In this document: one piece after another, positions 19,012 through 26,267 of the stretch | Layout: every line of letters starts with the position of its first letter | How positions within the stretch are numbered: the first letter of the stretch is position 1 | From: Flavobacterium sufflavum | Lineage (GTDB): Bacteria > Bacteroidota > Bacteroidia > Flavobacteriales > Flavobacteriaceae | DNA: 64,000 nucleotides | Direction: 5' to 3' | Assembly: GCF_004016525.1 (NCBI RefSeq) | Contig: NZ_SACJ01000006.1 | Span: 124,001 to 188,000 of the forward strand | Translations under genes and position numbers: made by a program | Notes under the pieces: model-generated | What the model was told of the DNA's origin: nothing | Database searches by the model: none | Seen by the model: the letters and a program-made list of their open reading frames with translations, nothing else

Positions 19012-20084
19012 TATTTTGAAGTGTAAAGTGGATAATCAGTGTAGCCTGCTTCGCCCGAAGAATACAATGTGCTGAAGTCTACATCATTCTGGGGAACGTT
19101 TTTTTCGATACGGCTAATAAAATCAGGATTGGCAAGGAATCCACGACCAAACGCAACAAGGTCTGCAGAGTTATCCAACAGCTTTTCTTCTGCTGTTTCC
19201 GGAGTGAGACCGTTACAGATTATGATAGTATTGGTGAATACTTCACGAATTGCCTTATATGTTTTTTCAGGAATTTCCGGATTGGTTGAAATATGGATGT
19301 AAGCAATCCCTAATTTATCCAATTCACTACTTAGACAGGTATATGTCTGATGCACTTCTTCTGTATCGTAAGCTCCTTGATCACTTAATTGGGAAAACGG
19401 AGAAAAACGAATACCTACTTTATCCGGACCAATGGCAGCAGCAATTGCTTCGGTAATTTCTAATGTAAGACGGCTTCTGTTTATTATGTTCCCACCGTAT
19501 TTGTCCTCCCTGTTATTTACATTCGGATTCAAGAATTGTTCCAGCAAATATCCATTAGCACCATGAAGTTCTACTCCATCAAAACCGGCAAGAATTGCAT
19601 TTTTTGAAGCATTTACAAAATCGGCAATAACACGGGTTATGCCTTCCTGAGTAAGAGCCACAGGAACAGAATGTTCCTGCATACCAAGAGAATCTGTAAA
19701 AATTTCGCCGGCTGCCTTAATATTAGAAGGGCCAACCGGTTGTAATCCGTCAGGTAGATTCGCAACATTGGAGATACGTCCGGTATGCATTAGCTGCAGA
19801 AAAATTTTTGATCCGTTTTGATGTACTGCATCCGTGACTTTTTTCCAGCCCGCAACCTGTGCTTCAGAATAGATTCCGGGAATACGGGGATAACCCAAAC
19901 CTTCGGGACTTGGAGAAGTACCTTCAGTAACGATCAGTCCTGCACCGGAGCGTTGTGCGTAATAGATTGCCATTAGTTCATTGGGAAGGTTGCCTATAGC
20001 TCTGCTACGTGTCATTGGCGCCATTACCAGATGATTTTTTAATTTCAAGGAGCCTTTCTCAAAAGGAGTAAATAACTTTTTCAT
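19011..20084 (-). CDS. Old Yellow Enzyme family alkene reductase
   Basis: An FMN-dependent NADPH ene-reductase of the NemA/OYE class, about 357 residues. The opening KLFTPFEKGSLKLKNHLVMAPMTR, the LQLMHTGRIS strand, FDGVELHGANGYLLEQFLNPNVNNR with the catalytic HGAN motif, and LVAFGRGFLANPDF for the FMN phosphate are all present. ATG 20084 begins MKKLFTPF; an ATG three codons earlier is also possible. It is encoded with the quinone oxidoreductase downstream and an AraC-type regulator upstream on the same strand. Confidence 0.92.
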   Translation of the reverse strand: MKKLFTPFEKGSLKLKNHLVMAPMTRSRAIGNLPNELMAIYYAQRSGAGLIVTEGTSPSPEGLGYPRIPGIYSEAQVAGWKKVTDAVHQNGSKIFLQLMHTGRISNVANLPDGLQPVGPSNIKAAGEIFTDSLGMQEHSVPVALTQEGITRVIADFVNASKNAILAGFDGVELHGANGYLLEQFLNPNVNNREDKYGGNIINRSRLTLEITEAIAAAIGPDKVGIRFSPFSQLSDQGAYDTEEVHQTYTCLSSELDKLGIAYIHISTNPEIPEKTYKAIREVFTNTIIICNGLTPETAEEKLLDNSADLVAFGRGFLANPDFISRIEKNVPQNDVDFSTLYSSGEAGYTDYPLYTSK

Positions 20085-20203
20085 TTTTATCATATTTAAA
20101 ATTATACGACAAATTTACAAGTTACTTAACAGGTAAAATAACCAAAAAAGACACAATAATAGTCCTATCCGACAGATAATACTTAATATCAAAGTAAAGA
20201 CGT

Positions 20204-21187
20204 TTATGTAGTATAGGAGAACTTCTTGGGTGTAATCCCGTACTGCTTCTCAAATAATCGGCTGAAGTGGCTAAGGTTTGAAAATCCCAACTCGTAGCCA
20301 ACCTCAGAAACGGAATGTTTAGCCAGTTTCAGCAGAAAAGCGGCTTCTTCCATCCTGGCCTTCTGATAATAATTATAAATTGTATCTCCAAATGTCTGCT
20401 TAAAGAGCTGCTTGAGTTTCGTTTCGCTCATCGAAGCGATACCGGCTAGTTCACTTAAAATTGGCGGAGTACTAAGATCACTCAATATTTCGTTGCGAAT
20501 GACCAAAAGTTTTTCGGCATCGTTACTATTTACATTCCTAAAAGTCGTGTTTTCCCTCAGCGACAGCTTACTAAAAAGCAAATACATTAATTCCTGTACC
20601 TTAATTTGGACATAAAAATTATTCATAGAATTATTCATGTCAACTGATACAATGTTTTTAAGAAGCAATTGCATTTCAGAATCCAAACTTTCGAAAAAGA
20701 GAAAGGATGCATTTTCTGCTGTAATGGTTTTTATTGTACCATTAGGTTTTTCAATTGATAGAATTGATTGTAATCTATTGGCAGTAATACCAACTACTAC
20801 ATATTGAATGTTACTGCCAGCAGGAAAACGAATTTCTGTTCGCAAATCATTTGTAGACAGCAGAATTGAAGAATCATTTTTTTGTAAAAATGGTATATTT
20901 TCTTCTTTGTTATATTTAAGTTCTAAATCTTCTTTATTACTATAAAAGAAAATGGTGCGTACATTATTAGTCTTTATAGCAGGATTACGTTTTATAATTA
21001 ATTCTTCCTTCAAGATATAACTATGAATGGTCAATTTGAAATCATCACCAAACCCCACTTTACGCACATAACCCTCTCCCATGCTCTTTGGAATTTCCAA
21101 AACATTATCCCTCACAGGAACATTAATTTGTTCTGAAAACTGTGTTATAAAATCAAAACCTGGGGCTGCTGTAAATTCAAAAATCAT
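20204..21187 (-). CDS. AraC family transcriptional regulator
   Basis: A 327-residue protein with the DNA-binding domain at the C-terminus: two helix-turn-helix units around ELAGIASMSETKLKQLFKQTFG and VSEVGYELGFSNLSHFSRLFEKQYGITPKKF, the canonical AraC/XylS layout. The N-terminal 220 residues look like a cupin-type sensor but lack a motif I recognise. It lies 119 bases upstream of the Old Yellow Enzyme gene on the same strand, so it is the likely regulator of the reductase pair, probably in response to quinones or enones. Confidence 0.88.
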   Translation of the reverse strand: MIFEFTAAPGFDFITQFSEQINVPVRDNVLEIPKSMGEGYVRKVGFGDDFKLTIHSYILKEELIIKRNPAIKTNNVRTIFFYSNKEDLELKYNKEENIPFLQKNDSSILLSTNDLRTEIRFPAGSNIQYVVVGITANRLQSILSIEKPNGTIKTITAENASFLFFESLDSEMQLLLKNIVSVDMNNSMNNFYVQIKVQELMYLLFSKLSLRENTTFRNVNSNDAEKLLVIRNEILSDLSTPPILSELAGIASMSETKLKQLFKQTFGDTIYNYYQKARMEEAAFLLKLAKHSVSEVGYELGFSNLSHFSRLFEKQYGITPKKFSYTT

Positions 21188-21304
21188 ATATTTAAATAAA
21201 TCATCAACAAACTAAATTAACGCAAATAATTATATCCTAATCTTATTTTGCTAATTATTTTTTATTAATTAATCTCTAAAATCCCATGAAATATAAACAT
21301 AAAA

Positions 21305-21330
21305 AAACTCCTTAATTTCTTAAGGAGTTT
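21305..21330 (-). terminator. Hairpin upstream of the duplicated tail
   Basis: AACTCCTTAA and TTAAGGAGTT form a 10-bp stem around a TTTC loop. Read on the minus strand it ends in a T run directly after a tRNA-3'-end-like CTCATCACCCACCA, so it looks like a terminator that once followed a tRNA gene. A related hairpin is present at 21743-21770. Confidence 0.5.
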
Positions 21331-21340
21331 ATTGGTGGGT

Positions 21341-21382
21341 GATGAGCCCAGAGGACGCAGTTTTAAGAAAAAAGACCAATAG
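21341..21382 (+). pseudogene. Duplicated C-terminal tail of the FAD monooxygenase
   Basis: Fourteen codons read DEPRGRSFKKKDQ followed by a stop. The FAD monooxygenase ends DEPRGRSLKK. Seventeen bases (17970-17986 and 21341-21357) are identical and in the same frame. It is a remnant of the gene's original or a homologous 3' end, separated from the body by the 3.3-kb reductase/AraC block. It is not expressed as a gene by itself. Confidence 0.65.
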
Positions 21383-21424
21383 AGACAACTAATAGTCACT
21401 ATGCTTTTTAGCTTATAACGATTC

Positions 21425-21697
21425 TTATTTAAGATTCATTGTCCTGCCCTCTTTTGAATCACTTATTGCGTTAATCTGATCAAGTATATTGGTTTGATTT
21501 GGCGAAATGTGGTTTTTAGTTTCTGGAACATTTTCTTTCCTGAATAACAATACCAATGCATTATGCAGTTTTAACAATACGTCTTTGTCTTCTTTGTCAA
21601 TGTCTACAGCGGTATTGAAATCAAAAATATAGTTATTTGAATTTCGTACTTCAATTTTTATTGTTTTAGGAGTGATTTTAAATTTTACTATATCCAT
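21425..21697 (-). CDS. Small hypothetical protein
   Basis: A 90-residue, mostly charged protein starting MDIVKFKITPKTIKIEVRN. The first half looks like beta strands and the second is helical; no family is recognised. The reading frame extends to 21754, but the added stretch overlaps a terminator-like hairpin and is hydrophobic and poor in charged residues, so the internal ATG at 21697 is preferred. It lies between two tRNA-end scars in a likely integration hot spot. Confidence 0.45.
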   Translation of the reverse strand: MDIVKFKITPKTIKIEVRNSNNYIFDFNTAVDIDKEDKDVLLKLHNALVLLFRKENVPETKNHISPNQTNILDQINAISDSKEGRTMNLK

Positions 21698-21742
21698 ACT
21701 CAAGAGGAATACTATTAGTTTTTGTAAAAATAAAGACAAAAA

Positions 21743-21795
21743 AAAACTTCCCAATTTCTTGAGAAGTTTTGTGGGCGATGAGGGATTAGAACTTA
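21743..21795 (-). other. Scar of a tRNA 3' end with its terminator
   Basis: On the minus strand, 21791-21772 reads TTCTAATCCCTCATCGCCCA, which matches the T-loop/acceptor half of a Flavobacterium-type tRNA-Val except for one T-loop base. It is followed by a hairpin (AAAACTTC and GAAGTTTT) and a T run. The 5' part of the tRNA is missing. Such partial tRNA ends are left by elements that integrate at tRNA genes, so this is probably an attachment-site remnant. Confidence 0.5.
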
Positions 21796-22036
21796 ATTCT
21801 CAATGCGTTGATATATAACGAAATATATTAGTCTAAAACATAAAGGTCTCGATTTTGCTCCTTTAAACAGATACAAATATCACTAAATCTTAATACTGTA
21901 AATTTACTGATTAATAAGGTATTGACCAAATGCATCTACAATTAATTCATTATAATTCATACTAAAAAATGAACTAGTTATTAAACTAGTTGGGGATTCT
22001 AGGGAAATTTATTCTCTATTTTTTGGTTTGTTCTTT

Positions 22037-22240
22037 TCATCCAAAAATTAGCGGTTCTACTTGTTCAATTTTCAAACCTGCATACTGGCAAAACTCCTCA
22101 ATGGTTACTAACTCATTTTCAAGCTTATTAAGGCTCTTTTTAATTGCTTGCAACATTCTAGCACTTTGTCTGTAACTTTTGCCTGTGATGCGTTCAATGT
22201 CTTTTGGATAGATGCATATTCTCTTTATTGGCGTTTTCAT
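22037..22240 (-). CDS. Small mobile-element protein, possibly DNA-binding
   Basis: A 67-residue basic protein (MKTPIKRICIYPKDIERITGKSYRQSARMLQ...). Similar small proteins with a YPKDI..ITGKSYR opening and a VTIEEFCQYAGL ending are frequent in accessory DNA of Bacteroidota; they look like a compact two-part helical DNA-binding protein. The function is unknown. It lies alone among repeats downstream of the tRNA scar. Confidence 0.55.
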   Translation of the reverse strand: MKTPIKRICIYPKDIERITGKSYRQSARMLQAIKKSLNKLENELVTIEEFCQYAGLKIEQVEPLIFG

Positions 22241-22516
22241 ACTCTATCTATAGCTTTGAGTAGGCTATGCTATACTTTTGATAGTTTGCTACTCTTTTAA
22301 AAACTTTTGCAATTTAATCATTATTTCAAGACATTCAATAAGGATTGTTTATGCTCTATTTAGTCATTTACGTCGTTTTAGGACATATCGAACACCCTCC
22401 CCTTTTTATTGTTCTAAAATAACTTAAAATTTGTTTGAAAATCAATCAGGAGATGTTGCAACAAGATGATGATTGAAGGAATTATTCACTGATTCATTAA
22501 ATAAAATTTTGAAGTT

Positions 22517-23275
22517 ATGGCAAGGCAAAAAGGCATAATTAAATTAAAAGGTACTATCGGGGATATTACTTTTTACAAAACGCAAGATGGACACTTAGCA
22601 AGAGAAAAAGGCGGTATTGACGCTAGTAGAATTGCAAGTGACCCAGCTTTTCAAAGAACACGTGAAAACGGTTCTGAATTTGGAAGAGCAGGTAAAGCAG
22701 GAAAGATTTTGAGAACAGCTCTTAGAGTTTTGCTTTTGAATTCTTCTGATAGCCGAATGGTGAGTCGTTTGACGCAATCTATGGTTAAAGTGATTCAGGC
22801 GGATACAACGAGTGAACGCGGATTGAGAAATGTGATTGATGGTGAAGCAGAATTGTTAACCGGATTTGAATTCAATATTCGTGGAAAACTAGGCACCAGT
22901 TTGTTTGCACCGTTTACTGGAGGTATCAACAGGGTTAGTGGTGAAATATCGGTAGATATTCCACCCTTTATTCCATCGAATATGATTGCTGCTCCAGGAG
23001 GAACTACTCACTTCAAAATTATTTCAGCAGGTGTTGAAGTTGATTTTGAAAATGAAACTTTTGTAGAGCAACATTCGGAAACAGCAATTACTGCCTGGGA
23101 TGCTACACCTACAGCTGTTATTAGTCATGTGAATACGGTTACACCTAACAGTACTAAACCTCTGTTTTTGGCTTTAGGTTTGGAATTTTACCAAGAGGTA
23201 AATGGCAGCATGTATTCGTTGAAAAACGGTGCTTACAACCCGTTATCGCTTATTGCAGTTGATGGAGGTGTCTAA
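22517..23275 (+). CDS. Conserved hypothetical protein of a phage-like cassette
   Basis: A 252-residue protein with no signal peptide or membrane segment. The N-terminus (MARQKGIIKLKGTIGDITFY) and the following basic stretch resemble proteins seen in Flavobacterium genomes, in the style of DUF6266 family members that also open with a short glycine-rich strand. The second half has a beta-sandwich look (GEISVDIPPFIPS...FKIISAGVEVDF). I do not recognise a function. It is the first gene of a four-gene cassette and overlaps none; the next gene starts 5 bases after its stop. Confidence 0.65.
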   Translation: MARQKGIIKLKGTIGDITFYKTQDGHLAREKGGIDASRIASDPAFQRTRENGSEFGRAGKAGKILRTALRVLLLNSSDSRMVSRLTQSMVKVIQADTTSERGLRNVIDGEAELLTGFEFNIRGKLGTSLFAPFTGGINRVSGEISVDIPPFIPSNMIAAPGGTTHFKIISAGVEVDFENETFVEQHSETAITAWDATPTAVISHVNTVTPNSTKPLFLALGLEFYQEVNGSMYSLKNGAYNPLSLIAVDGGV

Positions 23276-23279
23276 GAAG

Positions 23280-23675
23280 ATGGTTTTATTTTTAACTAGA
23301 ACTTATTTCCCTGATGGAACGAATGGTAAACTCGAATGCGAAGGCAAATTGATTTGTAATACCATTGAATTGCCGTGGAAGATGAACGAAACGAAGGTTT
23401 CCTGCATTCCAGAGGGGAAATATTTTATTAGAAAGCGATACAGTGCAAAGTATAAATGGCATTTGGAATTAGTGGATGTGCCCAATAGACAATTTATTCT
23501 TTTTCATCCTGCTAATAATGCCCAAAGAGAATTACAAGGCTGTATTGCTCCGGTAACTAAACTTTCTGGACCTGGATTAGGTTTGATGTCCCGAAAAGCT
23601 TTCATCAAGCTAAAGGATTTTGTTTATCAAGCTTTGGATAATAAGGAAAGCGTTGAATTGATTGTTCAATCCTAG
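23280..23675 (+). CDS. DUF5675 family protein
   Basis: A 131-residue protein of a family found in phage and tailocin-like loci. Key residues are a His in LFHPANNAQRELQGCIAP and the following Cys in GCI, a His...Cys arrangement that recalls the YkuD L,D-transpeptidase catalytic centre, so a peptidoglycan-acting role is plausible but unproven. The ATG at 23280 follows a GGAGG at 23264-23268. An upstream ATG at 23262 would overlap the previous stop. It sits between the 252-residue protein and two tiny membrane proteins. Confidence 0.75.
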   Translation: MVLFLTRTYFPDGTNGKLECEGKLICNTIELPWKMNETKVSCIPEGKYFIRKRYSAKYKWHLELVDVPNRQFILFHPANNAQRELQGCIAPVTKLSGPGLGLMSRKAFIKLKDFVYQALDNKESVELIVQS

Positions 23676-23686
23676 AAATTAAGATT

Positions 23687-23908
23687 ATGAATAAAATTAT
23701 AGAGAGAGCGACCGCTCCCACACCAAAGTTTTTTAAAGTGCTTCGAAATATTGGTTTGGCCATGGCTGCAGTTGGTGGAACAATTTTGGCAGCACCAATA
23801 GTTTTACCAGTTGTTGTAACTTCTATTGGTGGTTATTTGGCGGTTGCTGGAGGTGTTATTTCGGCAATTAGCCAATTGACAACCGAAAAAGTCGATGGAT
23901 CACAGTAA
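23687..23908 (+). CDS. Small glycine-rich membrane protein, holin-like
   Basis: A 73-residue protein with a basic N-terminus and then two hydrophobic segments (residues about 22-40 and 43-63: NIGLAMAAVGGTILAAPIVLP and TSIGGYLAVAGGVISAIS). Small, two-segment, glycine-rich proteins like this often act as holins or pore partners. It follows the DUF5675 gene after 11 bases and overlaps the next reading frame by 14 bases. Confidence 0.6.
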   Translation: MNKIIERATAPTPKFFKVLRNIGLAMAAVGGTILAAPIVLPVVVTSIGGYLAVAGGVISAISQLTTEKVDGSQ

Positions 23909-24071
23909 TTCGACTGTAATTGGTACCGCTGGCGGTACATTTTTGAGTATTTTGCCGAATTTACATTCGGAAGATGTTCTGAAAACTATAATTCTTGCCA
24001 CAGTTGGGGCAATTGTCAGTTTTACAATATCTTTGGTACTCAAAATTTTCATTAAGAAGCACAAAAAATAG
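23895..24071 (+). CDS. Second tiny membrane protein of the cassette
   Basis: A 58-residue product (MDHSNSTVIGTAGGTFLSIL...) with one or two hydrophobic segments and a lysine-rich end (KIFIKKHKK), the layout of a small holin or anti-holin. It overlaps the upstream gene by 14 bases in another frame and ends 40 bases before a terminator. The composition and position support a real gene, although it is short. Confidence 0.6.
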   Translation: MDHSNSTVIGTAGGTFLSILPNLHSEDVLKTIILATVGAIVSFTISLVLKIFIKKHKK

Positions 24072-24110
24072 TTTAACTCTAGTTGTGGTGACCTTTGGGT
24101 TAAACAAAAT

Positions 24111-24143
24111 GAAAGCCTGGTCAGTAGATCAGGCTTTTTTGTT
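24111..24143. terminator. Intrinsic terminator
   Basis: AAAGCCTGGTC and GATCAGGCTTT pair (one wobble) around an AGTA loop and are followed by a T run. It ends the four-gene cassette and also lies directly beyond the stop codon of the opposing gene at 24144. Confidence 0.8.
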
Positions 24144-24413
24144 TTATTCCATCAATCTATAAATCGAATTCAAACAGTCCGTTATGATATTGAGCATACC
24201 AAGATCAGGGGAGGTTCTTTTTTCCCAATAACCCCAAGGCTCACTTAGTTTCTTAAGTTCTAAATAAATATTTCTAATGTCTGTTTGGACTTTCTTAGAA
24301 AAATTATTTGAACTTAATATATCCTCGCAAATTTTCAAGGCTCCACAATGGAAATACCTGTTTTGATAATAAGAAATCGAATCAATTTTTTGTTTAACAT
24401 CTGAACTAGTCAT
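24144..24413 (-). CDS. Small hypothetical protein
   Basis: An 89-residue, helical-looking, acidic-basic mixed protein (MTSSDVKQKIDSISYYQNRYFHCGALKIC...) with a conserved-looking WGYWEK in the middle. No signal peptide, no membrane segment and no family I recognise. It converges with the cassette and shares its terminator. It could be an immunity or antitoxin-type partner, but nothing in the sequence shows that. Confidence 0.45.
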   Translation of the reverse strand: MTSSDVKQKIDSISYYQNRYFHCGALKICEDILSSNNFSKKVQTDIRNIYLELKKLSEPWGYWEKRTSPDLGMLNIITDCLNSIYRLME

Positions 24414-24499
24414 ACTATACTATTTTAAAATTAATAATGACCGCAAGATCTAAATGCAACTTAAAATAAAATAGGACACAAAAATCACTTAATTTTTCT

Positions 24500-24507
24500 T
24501 ACATTTG
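24500..24507 (+). promoter_or_regulatory. -7 promoter box (TACATTTG)
   Basis: This is an exact TAnnTTTG match 25 bases before the first secreted-peptide gene. The -33 TTTG is not evident. Confidence 0.45.
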
Positions 24508-24532
24508 GATTTAACTATAAAATCATAGACAC

Positions 24533-24691
24533 ATGAAAAAAATTATTTTGTTATTCGCATTAGCTTTTGGCATTTCAATGACTGCACAACAAAAACAATA
24601 CAAAAGTGCAGAAACAGGTAGATATGTAAGTAAATCAACTGCTACTAAAAGCCCCTCAACAACTTATAGTACAACTAGAAGTAAAAAATAA
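24533..24691 (+). CDS. Secreted 52-residue peptide with RSAETGRYV motif
   Basis: A signal peptide (MKKIILLFALAFGISMTAQQ) precedes a 32-residue basic mature part, YKSAETGRYVSKSTATKSPSTTYS. This resembles the YRSAxTGRYVT...A...PxTT motif found in many tiny bacterial proteins of unknown role, here with an export signal. It has a promoter box upstream and is followed after 5 bases by a Cys-rich peptide gene, so the two are probably one transcript. Confidence 0.6.
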   Translation: MKKIILLFALAFGISMTAQQKQYKSAETGRYVSKSTATKSPSTTYSTTRSKK

Positions 24692-24696
24692 TCATT

Positions 24697-24864
24697 ATGA
24701 AAAAACTATTACTTATTGGTACAATTGTAGTTACATTATCTAGCGTTGCCTATGCTTATTCAGGTAGAGGCTGTTCAGGCTCTAAAAGCTGTTCAGCTTG
24801 TAAAAACTGTAAATATTGTAAACATTGTGCTAAAGAAGGAGGTTCTTGTGGAGTTTGCAAATAA
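24697..24864 (+). CDS. Secreted octa-cysteine peptide
   Basis: A 55-residue product. A signal peptide (cleavage near AYA, residue 20) is followed by about 35 residues carrying eight cysteines in a regular C-x2-C repeat: CSACKNCKYCKHC, then CGVC at the end. It could fold by four disulfides or bind metal ions; it also resembles a bacteriocin-like peptide. I recognise no family. It shares a transcript with the RSAETGRYV peptide and ends at a terminator 45 bases on. Confidence 0.6.
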   Translation: MKKLLLIGTIVVTLSSVAYAYSGRGCSGSKSCSACKNCKYCKHCAKEGGSCGVCK

Positions 24865-24908
24865 TCAATGCAACTAATGACTTCTTTTGATTGATAGACT
24901 TTACCTAA

Positions 24909-24949
24909 ACAACAAAAAGCCTGATCTCACGACCAGGCTTTTTGTTGTT
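24909..24949. terminator. Strong bidirectional terminator
   Basis: A stem of about 18 bp (AACAACAAAAAGCCTG with its complement) is nearly perfect and is flanked by T-rich sequence on both sides. It ends the peptide transcript and overlaps the stop codon of the opposing small gene at 24948. Confidence 0.85.
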
Positions 24950-25127
24950 AAATTTCACCAAATTGATTAAGTTGAACCTCAACAACCACTACTTCGGAAT
25001 TGGGGCAGTACAAATGATTGTATTTTGCAAAGTCAATTGCTTTGTTTCTGCTGTCAAAAGCACCAAAAAAAACTCTTGATGCTCTTGATTTCCAATTATC
25101 TGTTTGGAATAATAAAAAAATGCTCAT
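24948..25127 (-). CDS. Small accessory-element protein
   Basis: A 59-residue protein, MSIFLLFQTDNWKSRASRVFFGAF followed by SEVVVVEVQLNQFGEI. The composition and even codon use argue for a real gene, although it is too short to show up as a long frame. Similar small proteins accompany DUF6943 genes in Flavobacterium mobile DNA. It is 28 bases downstream of the DUF6943 gene, on the same strand, and ends inside a terminator hairpin. Function unknown. Confidence 0.6.
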   Translation of the reverse strand: MSIFLLFQTDNWKSRASRVFFGAFDSRNKAIDFAKYNHLYCPNSEVVVVEVQLNQFGEI

Positions 25128-25155
25128 AGGAGTAATTTTAGAGTTAATAAATGAA

Positions 25156-25578
25156 TTATCTATTGCAGTAGCGATGCAAAATCACTCTACGCATATCGTT
25201 TATGAGATTTATATTTTCGTGAAATTGCTTTTCTTTTAATTCCAAAAGTTTTAAAGCTGCAATTTGCTTTAGATGTTCTTCGTGTTCTTGCATTAATAAT
25301 TTTGATTTTGGAAAAAACTCTTTTTTGAAATCAGGAAGGCGTAAAAACGAAATAACAGAACCTACTAAATGTTGGTGCCAAAATTTAGATTTCCACAAAC
25401 TGTATGCTATCCAATACATATTTTCACAATCGGCTGTACTATCAAAGATTATTACAAAGCTGTTTGTGAATGGCTCATTTTGTGGTTTTCCGCTGTTCAT
25501 TCCTTTGTTAAGAATGAAAAAGTGTGGCTTGTTGTAAACAAAGTCCTTTTTGTGGGTTTTAACGATAAAATTCATCAT
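25156..25578 (-). CDS. DUF6943 family protein
   Basis: About 140 residues, starting MMNFIVKTHKKDFVYNKPHFFILNKGMNSGKP, the usual opening of the DUF6943 family. A conserved GSVISFLRL strand and a highly charged helix with ELKEKQF follow. The family has been seen in Bacteroidota integrative elements and has no known function. The frame extends to 25665 but the extra 29 residues look like noise. Two adjacent ATGs (25578 and 25575) are possible starts. Confidence 0.6.
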   Translation of the reverse strand: MMNFIVKTHKKDFVYNKPHFFILNKGMNSGKPQNEPFTNSFVIIFDSTADCENMYWIAYSLWKSKFWHQHLVGSVISFLRLPDFKKEFFPKSKLLMQEHEEHLKQIAALKLLELKEKQFHENINLINDMRRVILHRYCNR

Positions 25579-25997
25579 CTCTTCGGATTTAAGGATTAGC
25601 TTTTCTTCTAAATTCCTTTGTTGTTTCTGATGAATGCCTGAGTGCCTCGCTACGCTCTGCACCAATAAATCATTTCAAAAGAAAAAGAAAAAAAAGAAAG
25701 CCATTCTTCTAGTGGAAGGTTTCAAAAAAGCAGGTTTTTCAGAAAAAATACTACCCTAAGTAGAAGTGTATAGTAGGCAGTTTTTAGTGTTCAGCAAAAT
25801 AGTGAACTGGAAAAATAAGGGTGGAGATTTTTTATGAAACCCGGAGGGCTTGAACTTGCTTTTTTGAATACCTGGAACTTAGCTTTGCTCTTTTTTTTTA
25901 TTTTTTATTTTGAATATCTAATCAAAAATCCCTTGTTGATTTGGATGAAATTTTGAAGGAATGAGTGTTGTTTTTTTGCAGGAGTATTCCCGAAAGG

Positions 25998-26074
25998 GTA
26001 TCCAATTTTTGGACGGATGAAAATCCAAATTCAAATAATAAAAACGTTTTTCATCCGGCTGAAAATTTGATACT
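25998..26074. repeat. Imperfect inverted repeat
   Basis: Left arm 25998-26023 (GGTATCCAATTTTTGGACGG then ATGAAAA) pairs with right arm 26047-26074, with the core CGGATGAAAA / TTTTCATCCG perfect and most of the outer positions paired. The loop is about 24 bases. Confidence 0.6.
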
Positions 26075-26184
26075 CTTTCTTCTCATCTGATTTTTGAGGA
26101 TGCTTGAGTCGTGTTTAGTAAGCAGTTGTTAATGTTTAGTCGGAATGTTAATCTGGAAATGTAAAGCATCTTCAAAAAACAATG

Positions 26185-26214
26185 CTAAAACTTACCTAGC
26201 TAAAACTTACCTAG
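26185..26214 (+). repeat. Tandem repeat, two 15-bp units
   Basis: CTAAAACTTACCTAG occurs twice in direct succession without a spacer. Confidence 0.85.
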
Positions 26215-26267
26215 TGCGATGGGGCAACAGCGCAGGCAAGGGTATTATTTTTTTATTTGTTTATCGG

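Noticed and set aside
25018-25239. A 73-residue plus-strand frame
   Set aside because: It is the shadow of the minus-strand 59-residue gene at 24948-25127 and the DUF6943 gene; composition is poor.
26185-26214. CRISPR array
   Set aside because: Two directly adjacent 15-bp units without spacers are a plain tandem repeat; no cas gene is present.
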